Shown here: positions 51,142 to 60,606 of the stretch, piece by piece | How positions within the stretch are numbered: the stretch's first letter is position 1 | How the letters are laid out: each line of letters starts with the position of its first letter | Source: an uncultured Selenomonas sp. | Lineage (GTDB): Bacteria > Bacillota > Negativicutes > Selenomonadales > Selenomonadaceae | DNA length: 64,000 nucleotides | Direction of reading: 5' to 3' | NCBI GenBank assembly: GCA_947167105.1 | Contig: CAMVGU010000006.1 | Coordinates: 1 to 64,000 of the forward strand | Program-made: the position numbers and the translations under genes | The notes under the pieces: model-generated | Seen by the model: the letters and a program-made list of their open reading frames with translations, nothing else | Databases searched by the model: none | What the model was told of the DNA's origin: nothing

Positions 51142-52449
51142 ATGTATCATCAGAAGAATATGGAAATGGCTCAGATAATACAGGCTAATCCAATCCTGGG
51201 AAGCAGTGAAACGACAGAAAGAACAGAATACTTTGATACTCTTATGGATTATTTGCGCAGAGCCAGGTGGAAAAGTCGTTGGATAAGGGCAGAAACTGAT
51301 TTTTACAGAAATATGATGCTTGCCAAGGGAATTTCGCGCGGGAAGATATTACCGGAGGAAAAATATCTGTTCCTTTTGGCAGATATTGCTGCTATAACAG
51401 GTTATCAACCTAAAATGATGGAATCGGCAGGAGGCAGAAAGATTCTGTATTTACTGCGGAAAAGGAATAAATGGGGGGGCGAAAATGCTTTTAGGTGTTT
51501 GGTCAAAGCCGTATGGGGCAGAAATGATGGTGCATGGAACAAGGTAAATAAATTTCAGTTATCGGAAGGACTGAGAAAATATTTAGAGCTAATAAAATGT
51601 AATCAGGATTTTACACAGATGAACCCGGTCAGGGTGATAGTCATAGCTACAATGAGTGCGGGAAAATCAACTTTTATCAATGCTCTGGCCGGAAGCAAAC
51701 TTTGCTGGTCACAAAATATGGCTTGTACAAGCAAAATTCATGTCATCACCGGGAAACCTTATGACGATGGCCTCGTGTATGAGGATGACCATATTTTGCG
51801 GCTTCAGGCATCACAAGACATACTCTTTGATGATGATGAAAGAAATGATGAGAGTGAAATTGCAGTATCATCATATTTTCATAGTACATTGGGTGGGCAA
51901 AGAATTGAGATTTGCGATTCTCCTGGGGTTAATTCCAGTCTCAATGTAGAACATAAAAATATTACTTATGATATTATAAAAAAACAGAAATTTGATATGT
52001 ATGTATACTTAATGAATGCAACCCAGCTAATGACTGATGACGAGGCTGAATATCTGCAATTTATAAAAGAAAATATAAAAAAGCGTAAAATAATTTTTAT
52101 TATTAATAAAATCGATAAGTTGGAGGCAGAAAATGAAACATTGCATGACATAGTGGGAGACGTAAAGAAGTATTTATTGGCGATAGGCTTTAAAAATCCT
52201 ATCGTATATGCTGTATCTGCTGAGGCTGCTCTTTTAGGACGCTTAATGCCATACGAAAAAATCACCAGACGGGAAAGAAGAAAGCTTGAATTTATGCTGA
52301 CGGATTTACTAGCTATAGCAGGGAACAAGAGCAGTATAGATTATGGAATATATGAAGATGATGACATTCAGATTTGCAGTGACTTAATAAAGGCATCAGG
52401 CATATTGCCCATCGAAAAGGAAATCATCAATGTTAAAAAGGAGAGATGA
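51142..52449 (+). CDS. Dynamin-like GTPase 1
   Basis: From the ATG at 51142 (GGAGGGG ahead) the product is 435 residues. A helical N-terminal part (1-150) precedes a dynamin-type GTPase domain: G1 ATMSAGKST (about residue 169), G3 DSPGV (about 258) and G4 NKID (about 321), with a Thr in ACTSKIH that could be G2. There is little sequence after the GTPase, so it lacks the long stalk of the next protein. Pairs of bacterial dynamins act together on membranes. It ends with a 4-base overlap (52446-52449 region) with the following gene. Confidence 0.88.
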   Translation: MYHQKNMEMAQIIQANPILGSSETTERTEYFDTLMDYLRRARWKSRWIRAETDFYRNMMLAKGISRGKILPEEKYLFLLADIAAITGYQPKMMESAGGRKILYLLRKRNKWGGENAFRCLVKAVWGRNDGAWNKVNKFQLSEGLRKYLELIKCNQDFTQMNPVRVIVIATMSAGKSTFINALAGSKLCWSQNMACTSKIHVITGKPYDDGLVYEDDHILRLQASQDILFDDDERNDESEIAVSSYFHSTLGGQRIEICDSPGVNSSLNVEHKNITYDIIKKQKFDMYVYLMNATQLMTDDEAEYLQFIKENIKKRKIIFIINKIDKLEAENETLHDIVGDVKKYLLAIGFKNPIVYAVSAEAALLGRLMPYEKITRRERRKLEFMLTDLLAIAGNKSSIDYGIYEDDDIQICSDLIKASGILPIEKEIINVKKER

Positions 52450-52451
52450 AC

Positions 52452-55022
52452 ATGGTACAGGTATATGTTGTTTACAATCCGTATCGTTTAGCTACGTCAA
52501 TCGAGATTAACGGGAATCCTATAGAAGTGGATAGCCCGCTTTATAAGTATGTGCGCAATCGCAGATTGCAGGAATGGGTGGGAGACTTCCCAGATAAACT
52601 AAAGGAAACAGCCAACTCCTTGGAATTTGATATCACATTTTATGGGATGGATGTTGATTGGGATGATTTTGAGGTGTCATTCCAGCAGGCCAATGAGTTG
52701 CATAAATTTAAGAAATTAAATGTAAAATTTAAAAAAGCGGCAGATGATGTTGATGTAACAGAAAAAATCAGTCAAATTTTTAGGGACTTGCAGAATGAGA
52801 ATGCCCCTATCGATGAATTCAAATCGAAGGAACTGACAAGAGCCTTTGAAAACATAAAAAGCGCAGTATTTCCTGTGCATGTTATTGCTACGATGAGTTC
52901 CGGTAAGTCTACCTTGATCAATGCTTTGCTGCAACGTAAGCTGATGCCGGCTAAGAATCAGGCATGTACGGCCATGATTACAGAAATCGTTGATAATGAC
53001 CAGGATAACTTCGTGGCAAAGGCGTATGATAAAGACGATAATTGCCTGGCTGATGTAGCGGACTTTACTTTGGAGGCGGCAAGGCAACTAAATGAAGATA
53101 ATACAATCTTCCGGGTGGTTGTAGAAGGAAATATACCCTTTTTGGATGCAAGGGACATGGCATTGTCCCTGGTTGACACTCCGGGCCCCAACAATTCACA
53201 AAACAGCGGACACAAGAATACTACGTACCAGGCAATTAATAGCGATTCCAATAATTTAATACTTTATGTGTTAAATGGTACTAATTTAGGCGTCAATGAT
53301 GATGCGGAACTTTTGGACTACGTAGCTGATATTATTCGTAGGACAGGAAGGTTAGGACGAGACAGATTTCTGTTTGTAATAAATAAAATGGATGGCTTTA
53401 ATCCGGAAGAAGAGAGCATTGAAACAGTTATAAAAGAGGCAAAATTATATTTGCAACAACATGGAATTGACGATCCGCAAATATTCCCATGCTCAGCATA
53501 TACGGCACTGAATATCAGAACTGAACTGTGCGAAATTGATGTCAACAATCTGACGCGCAGCGAAGAACGTGCATTGCCCAAGGCCGCCCGTGATGCTCTT
53601 AGCAACATGGATAATTTTATTGATTATGAGGATTTGCATCTGGAGCAGTATACGACTCTGGCTCCCAGTGCCAAGCAAAAGCTGGAATATCACCTTGAGG
53701 AAGCAAAAAGAACAGGTGACCGCAAGGAAGAAGCACTTATCCATTGCGGTATATATTCCATTGAAGAAGCCATAAAAGCGTATGTGAAAAAATATGCCAG
53801 GACGAAAAAAGTGAAGGATTTGGTTGATTCCTTCCAAGCAGTACTGGAAAGCACGCAGATACTGGCTAAGACCAAGGCCATAATGGCTGAAAATGATGAT
53901 GCCGCCGAAGCGTGCAGGCTACGTGCCGAAGCAGTTATGAGCCAAATAGCCAGTGGCGAGGAAGCAGGTTCATTTAAGAAGAAAATAGAAGAACTTGATC
54001 CTAAAGCTGCTATTGCCGAGAAAACGCGAGCAGTACGTATCAAAATCGAGGAACGGGTAGAGCAAGTCTTTGATAAATACCCTGATACCATTACCAGTAA
54101 AAATGAAGCACGGCAAATGATAAATAATTTCGGGGACATCAGTTCCGATGCTTCAGCTAGATTGTCAACGGAATTGGGGAGCATTATACAGCATGAAATT
54201 ATTGATGTGGGAGATAAACTTTTGACGGAATATCAGGAAAGGTTGGAACGCTTTGATGCACAGGCCAATGTTGATGAATTGGATTTCAGTACGGCAGATT
54301 TAGTGAAGGGCGCATTAAGCCAGTTAAAAGCTAATATTGAAGAATGGCAAGGTGAAGAATTCGCCAGCGATATGACTGAGGAATTAGGTGAAACAACAGT
54401 TGAGAAAAAAACATATTATGAAAAAGTAGGAGAGAAGGAGGAAAAAATTATTGTTGGAACTAAAAAAGTTCCAATAGGAAAAGAAAAAGTGTTTGATGGT
54501 TATACAAGAACAAAGGTGGGGACGAAAAAGGTAAGCAATCCAAATAAAAAGTGGTGGAATCCATTCACGTGGTTTGATTCCAGTACAATAGAGGTTGATG
54601 AATACAAGGATTTGCCACAATATAAAGAAAAAACGGTATATAAGACTGTAAATGAATACAAAACAGTCATGCGGGATATTTTTGAACAGCGCACACAGCA
54701 CATCGAGCATTTCTCCGTAGAGAAAGGCGTTATTCAGCGTGGCCTGGTCAGCAAATTCCGGCATAGTGTAGCTGAAGGGATTAAGAAGGCCATGGAGGCG
54801 GCAGATACGCGGGTAATAAATTTGAAACAAAATTTTACTGCCAGCTTCGAGGAAGTTGATAGGAAGATAGAAGAAAAGTATAAAGAACTGGAAAACTATG
54901 CAAAAGATCAGGCATCTAAGGAAGCTGCTGTACAAGAAAATCAGAAAACATTAGCCTGGATTGAAGCAAATCAAAGAGAAATTGATGACGTGCTGGATAT
55001 GGGGGTGAGAAACCATGCATGA
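52452..55022 (+). CDS. Dynamin-like GTPase 2 with long stalk
   Basis: The ATG at 52452 is six bases after AGGAGAG, preferred to that at 52446; the product is 856 residues. G1 is ATMSSGKST (about residue 146), G3 DTPGP (about 241) and G4 NKMD (about 311). A helical stalk fills residues 430-850. Within it is a Lys/Thr-rich repeated motif (VGTKKVPIGKEKV, VGTKKVSNPNKKWWNPFTW), whose WWNPFTW stretch is a likely membrane-contact loop. It shows the same ACTAM-type G2 as its neighbour. Together the two probably bind or reshape membranes. No close described defence system is known to me. Confidence 0.9.
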   Translation: MVQVYVVYNPYRLATSIEINGNPIEVDSPLYKYVRNRRLQEWVGDFPDKLKETANSLEFDITFYGMDVDWDDFEVSFQQANELHKFKKLNVKFKKAADDVDVTEKISQIFRDLQNENAPIDEFKSKELTRAFENIKSAVFPVHVIATMSSGKSTLINALLQRKLMPAKNQACTAMITEIVDNDQDNFVAKAYDKDDNCLADVADFTLEAARQLNEDNTIFRVVVEGNIPFLDARDMALSLVDTPGPNNSQNSGHKNTTYQAINSDSNNLILYVLNGTNLGVNDDAELLDYVADIIRRTGRLGRDRFLFVINKMDGFNPEEESIETVIKEAKLYLQQHGIDDPQIFPCSAYTALNIRTELCEIDVNNLTRSEERALPKAARDALSNMDNFIDYEDLHLEQYTTLAPSAKQKLEYHLEEAKRTGDRKEEALIHCGIYSIEEAIKAYVKKYARTKKVKDLVDSFQAVLESTQILAKTKAIMAENDDAAEACRLRAEAVMSQIASGEEAGSFKKKIEELDPKAAIAEKTRAVRIKIEERVEQVFDKYPDTITSKNEARQMINNFGDISSDASARLSTELGSIIQHEIIDVGDKLLTEYQERLERFDAQANVDELDFSTADLVKGALSQLKANIEEWQGEEFASDMTEELGETTVEKKTYYEKVGEKEEKIIVGTKKVPIGKEKVFDGYTRTKVGTKKVSNPNKKWWNPFTWFDSSTIEVDEYKDLPQYKEKTVYKTVNEYKTVMRDIFEQRTQHIEHFSVEKGVIQRGLVSKFRHSVAEGIKKAMEAADTRVINLKQNFTASFEEVDRKIEEKYKELENYAKDQASKEAAVQENQKTLAWIEANQREIDDVLDMGVRNHA

Positions 55023-55635
55023 TGAGGTAAAAAAAGCTATTGCCCAAGGTAAAGGGGCGGATTTACGTTATTTCTTTGTGGATAGCCTTAATATAGACCC
55101 GACATTTGCAGCTTATCAGGAGGATTTCGATTATTGTCGGCAACATAAGGTTTTTGAGCCGCAGCGTACACTTACTCCTTTTAGAAGTGATGAACGCTCC
55201 TGGGATAAGGAATATTGGCTGAATTTAAAAGCAGATTTACAGGATAATTTTTCAGAAGAGCGGATGCGGCATATGATAGCTGTAGCCAGGGTTATTTATA
55301 AGGGGAAGGTGGGAGGCAATCAGCCCAATAAGGGGACAGTTCCGTCAGAAGTTCAATATTCGCATAAAACTTGTGCAGATAATAAAAAGTACCGTGTTGA
55401 AAGAATTTCACCCCAGGATGATCCGGAGCTTAAACAAGAGGCCGAATTGCGAAAAGCCCGTGAGGAACTGGCTAAACAAGAGGCAGAAAAGCGAAAAACA
55501 CAAGCCCAGCGCCCTGCAATCACCTCTAAGTATCCAGGAGGACAAAGCACAAAAAAAGCCCAGGGGGTACCGTTGTTACCGATAATCGGTATAATAGTGT
55601 TGGCAATAGTAATTTTGATACTGATGCTAAGATAA
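55015..55635 (+). CDS. Tail-anchored membrane protein of the dynamin operon
   Basis: The 206-residue protein has a helical N-terminal domain (1-115; GADLRYFFVDSLNIDPTF), an acidic/charged coiled linker (about 135-165) and one C-terminal transmembrane helix (VPLLPIIGIIVLAIVILILML). The start overlaps the upstream GTPase stop by 8 bases. It would place its N-terminal domain in the cytoplasm next to the dynamins, perhaps as their membrane receptor (inference). Before the helix lies a candidate -1 frameshift site (55536-55590) that would swap the anchor for another domain. Confidence 0.8.
   Translation: MHDEVKKAIAQGKGADLRYFFVDSLNIDPTFAAYQEDFDYCRQHKVFEPQRTLTPFRSDERSWDKEYWLNLKADLQDNFSEERMRHMIAVARVIYKGKVGGNQPNKGTVPSEVQYSHKTCADNKKYRVERISPQDDPELKQEAELRKAREELAKQEAEKRKTQAQRPAITSKYPGGQSTKKAQGVPLLPIIGIIVLAIVILILMLR
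55536..55590 (+). promoter_or_regulatory. Candidate programmed -1 ribosomal frameshift site
   Basis: AGGAGG (55536-55541) lies nine bases upstream of the slippery heptamer A-AAA-AAA (55551-55557), read in the correct frame of the 55015 gene, followed by G. A small stem (ACCGA/TCGGT, 55578-55590) is downstream. This is the arrangement of the dnaX and IS911 sites. The -1 frame is open from 55557 to the stop at 55989-55991. Confidence 0.45.
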
Positions 55636-55991
55636 CAAAGGTACCCCCGCAACGAAGTGAGAGTATCTCATTTATAAATATAGGATACAGTACTCAAGAA
55701 AGAGAAAAAAAATATACAGGCATCGAGATATCATATCACTATGAATTTTCGTTGGCGTTAGACAATTATTTTCAGCTAAGAATAGTTAAGAGAAAAGATA
55801 ATTGTATATCTAATAGTGATTCATGCACTAAGTTTTATTTTAGAAGAAATGAATTCAAAGGCTTAAAACCTTTCTCGCCAGTTGAGTTAGTTAATTCAGA
55901 TGATGTAGATTTCGATGTTAAAATTTATCATAGTAAGGGATGGGATAAGTTTATAGTTGTAATTAATAATGAAGAGTTGTATTTTTCATAA
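55557..55991 (+). CDS. Reading frame continuing the tail-anchored gene in the -1 frame (144 codons)
   Basis: No stop occurs in this frame from 55557 to 55989. The part after about 55660 looks like real protein: SISFINIGYSTQEREKKYTG, then RIVKRKDNCISNSDSCTKFYF and FDVKIYHSKGWDKFIVVINNEELYF. The only standard start in the later part is a TTG at 55752, which has no binding site. The frame could be reached by the frameshift site at 55551, giving a product of about 325 residues without the membrane anchor, or it could be a separate gene with an unusual start, or a sequencing indel in the A7 tract. I do not recognise the domain. Confidence 0.5.
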   Translation, partial: SPGGTVVTDNRYNSVGNSNFDTDAKITKVPPQRSESISFINIGYSTQEREKKYTGIEISYHYEFSLALDNYFQLRIVKRKDNCISNSDSCTKFYFRRNEFKGLKPFSPVELVNSDDVDFDVKIYHSKGWDKFIVVINNEELYFS

Positions 55992-56002
55992 GAGGTGTCA
56001 CT

Positions 56003-59000
56003 ATGGCTGATTTTAATGACTTTGTTAAAAATTACAGCGAATCATCTCATTTAAGTACAAAACCTGTTGAAAAGAATATGACAAATGCTGATAGTCCCAA
56101 AGAATTATTACCACAAGCTGAAATTCCGGAACCGCAAAGGCAATACACCCAATTGGTAACAGATACATACGATGGCAATTTACAACTTTTACGACAAAAT
56201 CTTGTCAGTTGCCTTGATAAAATTGAGGACGAGGTCCTAAAGGGATATTTAGAAAAAATTGACAAAATGCCTATTGTTCCGTTTGATGACAGCCTCGCTA
56301 CCCAATTGCCTGATATACAGTTCTTTCAGATAACAGAGTTGGTTTGTCAGGAAGGAGAGCTGTCTGTTTCCAAGCTGGCGACATTATATAGTGCTTTTTG
56401 TGATAAGCCATGCACTCTTGTACTCCGCATCAGCAGCGACGGCATAAGGCAAAAGTTATATCTGGGGGTACGTTCACGCTCTGAATATTATTCTACCAAT
56501 GCTATGAAGGTCATGCTGCAGCAAGGCTTGGAGGGACTATTTCCGGGCAGCCAGTCACAGGCATACTATGCCGAGGAGCTTCAAAGTGATCTTACAAGCC
56601 TTGCTCCGCAAGCCCTTTCCAGCGTGACCTGCGTAGCTGATTTTCGGCAAAATGAAGATCAGCTCAGTAATGAGAAATTCATCCAGGGGTTAGAAAAATT
56701 CATAGTGGCAATGTCAGGAAAGGCGTTTGATGCTTTTTTCATTGCTGATAATATTCTGCGCGAACAATTGATGCGTGAGCGACGGGAATATGAGAATATC
56801 AGCACACAGCTATCCCCCTTTACCACGATGAATCTTAATTTCAGTGATTCACGCACCGAAAACAAGACCCGTGCCATAAGCAAAGGAACAATGGAAGGAA
56901 TAAATATTTCAAATGGCGTAAGTGAAGGGGTGTCGCAGGCTTTTGGCCGTAGCGTATCTCATACGGAGGGATTAACTCATACTGAAGGGAGCAGTGAAAC
57001 AAAAACTCAGGGAACAACTGATGTCAAAGGAACTGCGCACGGCACAAGCGAAGCAAAGACTGAAGGAAAAAATGACAGTACGAGTATAAACGGTGCCGGA
57101 GCAGGTGCTGTTATAGGAGCCGCTGCAGGTGGAATTATAGGCGGGCCGATGGGAGTAATGGCAGGCGCTCAAATAGGCGGAGCAGTTGCAGGTTCACTAT
57201 CCAAGACCTCCGGTACATCGTCAAGCACTACTAACTCCACGTCACATACGTATTCAGAATCAAAAGCTATTTCAGAGATGTTATCCAAGGGAATTTCACG
57301 GTCTGACAGTTCCAGTCAATCAGATAGCAAAAGCTTTTCTCAGAATGTAGGGAAAAATACTAGCAGAAGCACAACGCAAGGTGTTTCTACCAGCATCAGC
57401 TTTGTTGATACAGATACATTAGGTGAAACCATTGGCACGTCTAAGGGGATAACCTTGACGAGCAGAAATCGTGCTTTGCAGTCTATAATAGACCGGCTGG
57501 AAAAGCAACTGCAGCGCATTGATGCCTGTGAGAGTTTAGGAATGTGGAATTTTGCGGCCTATTTTACAGGAGAAGGGGCAGCGGAAACGGAACTGGCGGC
57601 TAATATTTATCGTTCTGTAGTATCAGGCCAAGGGACAGGAGTTCAGTATACGGCGATCAACACCTGGCAAACAGAAGAACAGTTGGCGCAATTGATGCCC
57701 TATATTAAGAAATTTTTACATCCATGGTTTGCTTACCGGCCGGTTGCCCAAGCAGGTCTGACATTGTTTGTTTCTCCGGCGGTGCCTGTAAGCACCAAAG
57801 AGCTATCTATTCACATGGGCTTGCCCAACCATTCGGTTTGTGGTTTACCGGTGGTGACACATGCTGTCTTTGGGCAGGAAGTTATCCGTCGTGGAGAGAG
57901 CCAGAAACAGGTGCGGCTAGGTAATCTCTATCATTTGGGGCGAGAATTGCCGCATAACGATATTGGTATTGACCTGGACAGTCTGACTATGCATACTTTT
58001 GTATCTGGCTCCACCGGTTCAGGCAAATCAAATGCTGTATATAACATATTGGCAGCCATGCAAGAACGAGACATTCCATTTTTAGTAGTTGAGCCGGCCA
58101 AAGGAGAATATCGCAAGGTATTTGCGGATGTTGCTTGCTACGGAACAAATCCCCAACAGGGAAAGATACTGCATCTCAATCCCTTTTCTTTTCCGAAGCA
58201 AATACATGTATTGGAACATATTGACCGTCTGGTAGAAATCTTCAGTGTATGCTGGCCAATGTATGCAGCCATGCCTGCTGTTCTCAAGCAGGCTGTTGAG
58301 CGTGCATATCGCTCCGCAGGATGGGATATTGCCACTTCAAAAAACGCTGTTGCGCCATCGCTTTTTCCTACTTTCGATGATGTGCTTAGGGAGTTGGATA
58401 GTTTTGTCAATGAGTCAGCTTATTCCAACGATACGAAAGGTGATTATGTCGGGGCTCTGTCTACGCGATTAGCATCGCTTACAACGGGACTGAATGGACA
58501 GATTTTTTCCGGCTCAGAGACACCTGCAGGAATTTTGTTTGACCATTCGGCTATTTTGGATTTGAGCAGGGTAGGAGCAACGGAAACTAAATCACTATTA
58601 ATGGGACTTATCGTGCTGAAACTGCAAGAATATCGTATGACGCAGAATATAGAAATGAATGCAGGACTGCGTCATTTGACCATTTTGGAAGAAGCACATA
58701 ATTTGCTGAAGAAAACATCAACGGAACAAAGTGCTGAATCTGCTAATGTGACAGGCAAATCAGTGGAGATGATAACCAACGCTATTGCTGAAATGAGAAC
58801 TTTTGGCGAAGGCTTTGTGATTGTTGATCAAGCACCAAATTTGCTGGATACGGCGGCAATACGTAATACCAATACAAAAATCATACTCAGATTACCCGAA
58901 GGCGGTGATCGCGAGAGTATTGGTTCTTCTATGGCACTTAACACCAGGCAAGTTAACGAAGTGTCCAAATTACCTACAGGTGTGGCGGTGGTGTATCAGA

Positions 59001-59515
59001 ATGACTGGCAGGAAGCCGTTTTGGTCAGGTTGCCACGTTTTGAACATCAGCATCGTGCGCGGGAATTCAATTATCCCCAGGAGAGCGTTACGGAAGACGA
59101 ACATAACGCCTTGCTGCATCTTCTGTTGAAAAATAAGCTGGAAGAAGAGGAAATTTTACAGGTGCAAAACAGGATTTTGCAGGCCGATGTAGCCGCAAAG
59201 ATTCGTAAGGATTTAATATTGCATATCGCGGATAGAAATCAAAGCTTCCAGTGGGCATTGGCCGATTTTATTTGCAAAACCTATGATTGCAGTGATGCCT
59301 TGCGCGGTACGGGGAGTCTTCCTTGGAATGACTGGCAGGAATTGGCAGATATAATGCTGAATAATATAAAAACTGAATTCCAGGACTTTGATACAGATGA
59401 ATTGCACAAGATACTGCTGTGTATTTGCCGCGTGGAACAGGAACACTATCCAGACAATTGGGAACTGAAGAATGTTTGTACCGAGTATCTGCAAAAGGAG
59501 GTGTCCTTTGCATGA
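56003..59515 (+). CDS. HerA/VirB4-type DUF87 ATPase with glycine-zipper and Ser/Thr-rich region
   Basis: The 1170-residue protein has an N-terminal alpha/beta part (1-290), a Ser/Thr-rich low-complexity region with a glycine zipper (about 370-400; GAGAVIGAAAGGIIGGPMG) that may insert into membranes, and a DUF87/HerA-type ATPase domain in the C-terminal half. Walker A is GSTGSGKSN (about residue 668), Walker B is LTILEEAH (about 891), and a helical region closes the protein. Such ATPases pump DNA or proteins. The nuclease gene follows with an ATGA overlap, so this could be its delivery motor or a DNA-translocation partner. Function is inferred only. Confidence 0.88.
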   Translation: MADFNDFVKNYSESSHLSTKPVEKNMTNADSPKELLPQAEIPEPQRQYTQLVTDTYDGNLQLLRQNLVSCLDKIEDEVLKGYLEKIDKMPIVPFDDSLATQLPDIQFFQITELVCQEGELSVSKLATLYSAFCDKPCTLVLRISSDGIRQKLYLGVRSRSEYYSTNAMKVMLQQGLEGLFPGSQSQAYYAEELQSDLTSLAPQALSSVTCVADFRQNEDQLSNEKFIQGLEKFIVAMSGKAFDAFFIADNILREQLMRERREYENISTQLSPFTTMNLNFSDSRTENKTRAISKGTMEGINISNGVSEGVSQAFGRSVSHTEGLTHTEGSSETKTQGTTDVKGTAHGTSEAKTEGKNDSTSINGAGAGAVIGAAAGGIIGGPMGVMAGAQIGGAVAGSLSKTSGTSSSTTNSTSHTYSESKAISEMLSKGISRSDSSSQSDSKSFSQNVGKNTSRSTTQGVSTSISFVDTDTLGETIGTSKGITLTSRNRALQSIIDRLEKQLQRIDACESLGMWNFAAYFTGEGAAETELAANIYRSVVSGQGTGVQYTAINTWQTEEQLAQLMPYIKKFLHPWFAYRPVAQAGLTLFVSPAVPVSTKELSIHMGLPNHSVCGLPVVTHAVFGQEVIRRGESQKQVRLGNLYHLGRELPHNDIGIDLDSLTMHTFVSGSTGSGKSNAVYNILAAMQERDIPFLVVEPAKGEYRKVFADVACYGTNPQQGKILHLNPFSFPKQIHVLEHIDRLVEIFSVCWPMYAAMPAVLKQAVERAYRSAGWDIATSKNAVAPSLFPTFDDVLRELDSFVNESAYSNDTKGDYVGALSTRLASLTTGLNGQIFSGSETPAGILFDHSAILDLSRVGATETKSLLMGLIVLKLQEYRMTQNIEMNAGLRHLTILEEAHNLLKKTSTEQSAESANVTGKSVEMITNAIAEMRTFGEGFVIVDQAPNLLDTAAIRNTNTKIILRLPEGGDRESIGSSMALNTRQVNEVSKLPTGVAVVYQNDWQEAVLVRLPRFEHQHRAREFNYPQESVTEDEHNALLHLLLKNKLEEEEILQVQNRILQADVAAKIRKDLILHIADRNQSFQWALADFICKTYDCSDALRGTGSLPWNDWQELADIMLNNIKTEFQDFDTDELHKILLCICRVEQEHYPDNWELKNVCTEYLQKEVSFA

Positions 59516-59970
59516 GACAGTATGGCAGAGAAGTCACAACAGTAAGAAATCCAGATGACCGGCGAGTGAATCGTACAGAGCTTCCCAAAACTCGTGACAT
59601 ACCGCAAAGAAAGAATGTAAGAGATGTGGGCCGGGGCAAGGCAGATGTACCGGGGAGAAACATGGATTATTCACGTCCTGCCTGGAAGAAGGGAATTCGG
59701 GATGAGGTGTGGAATAGAGCAAAAGATACTCATGGTAGGGTAAGAGATCCTTTAACAGGGAAATATATGTCAAAGGATAAGCCCTGGGATATGGGGCACA
59801 AGCCGGGCCATGAATTCAACAAGCATCAGAAAAGCGCCATGGAGCGAGGGATTTCCAGAGAACAGTTTATCAAAGAATATAATAACCCAGACAATCTCCG
59901 CCCGGAATTACCGAGTTCCAATCGTTCCCACCGTGGTGAGAACAAAACGGGTGAATATTTTGGAGCCTAA
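59512..59970 (+). CDS. GH-E family nuclease (HNH/Endonuclease VII-like)
   Basis: The ATG at 59512 has AAAGGAGG ahead and overlaps the ATPase stop by 4 bases; the product is 152 residues. The nuclease domain (about 55-140) has the GH-E motif WDMGHKPGHEF, with Gly95-His96 and His100-Glu101, and RPELPSSNRSHRG at the end, typical of polymorphic-toxin nucleases. The N-terminal 50 residues are basic and disordered-looking with no secretion signal. The next gene is a SUFU-like protein, the known type of immunity protein for such toxins. Target could be DNA or RNA. Confidence 0.88.
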   Translation: MRQYGREVTTVRNPDDRRVNRTELPKTRDIPQRKNVRDVGRGKADVPGRNMDYSRPAWKKGIRDEVWNRAKDTHGRVRDPLTGKYMSKDKPWDMGHKPGHEFNKHQKSAMERGISREQFIKEYNNPDNLRPELPSSNRSHRGENKTGEYFGA

Positions 59971-59990
59971 ACTTATGAGGTGATTGATTT

Positions 59991-60551
59991 ATGGAAGCAA
60001 AGAAAATTGCTCAATACGCATTGGATTTTATTGGGGGACAGCCAACAGTAAATGCCTACTATAACGATGATGAATCAAAATCCATTGACATCATGGAATG
60101 TAAAGAGGGCAAGGCTGAGGATATAACGGTTGCAACCATTGGCTTATCTGCCTTTGATATTGCTAAGACGACAGAAGATGGCAAGGACTTGCGGGTGGAA
60201 CTATTGATGGCAGGTCTGGCGGGGACGGACATATTTGGTCAGATACTGTCTCATGTTGCTTTTGAGATACAGGACAGGGGAGATTGCTATTTTGGCATGA
60301 TCGTCGAAAATGTTATCAGTCCCTATGTTAAGCAGACTAAATTACGTCATGTAATACTGATGTCGCCGGTTTTTTGGGATAAATATAAGCCGTTGCATTT
60401 GAAAGATACTTGCGTCACATGGCTGCTGGCTGTTCCCATCAGAGATGAGGAGAGGGACTTCGTAGAAAAGCATGGTGTAGATGCTTTTGACGAAGCTATG
60501 GCTAAGGCTAATATAGATGTGACCGATTTCTTACGGACTTCCTGTGTGTAA
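59991..60551 (+). CDS. SUFU-like immunity protein
   Basis: The 186-residue protein matches the suppressor-of-fused layout used by immunity proteins of polymorphic toxins: ITVATIGLSAFDIA near residue 45, a central strand-helix core (GTDIFGQILSHVAFEIQD) and TWLLAVPIRDEERDFVEKHG near the end. It starts 20 bases after the nuclease stop. It probably binds and blocks the GH-E nuclease, protecting the producer. No catalytic residues are expected. Confidence 0.8.
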   Translation: MEAKKIAQYALDFIGGQPTVNAYYNDDESKSIDIMECKEGKAEDITVATIGLSAFDIAKTTEDGKDLRVELLMAGLAGTDIFGQILSHVAFEIQDRGDCYFGMIVENVISPYVKQTKLRHVILMSPVFWDKYKPLHLKDTCVTWLLAVPIRDEERDFVEKHGVDAFDEAMAKANIDVTDFLRTSCV

Positions 60552-60606
60552 GCAAGGTCTTTTTCTGGAGCTGATTCTGATATGATGATTGGAGGTGTCA
60601 TTTACA

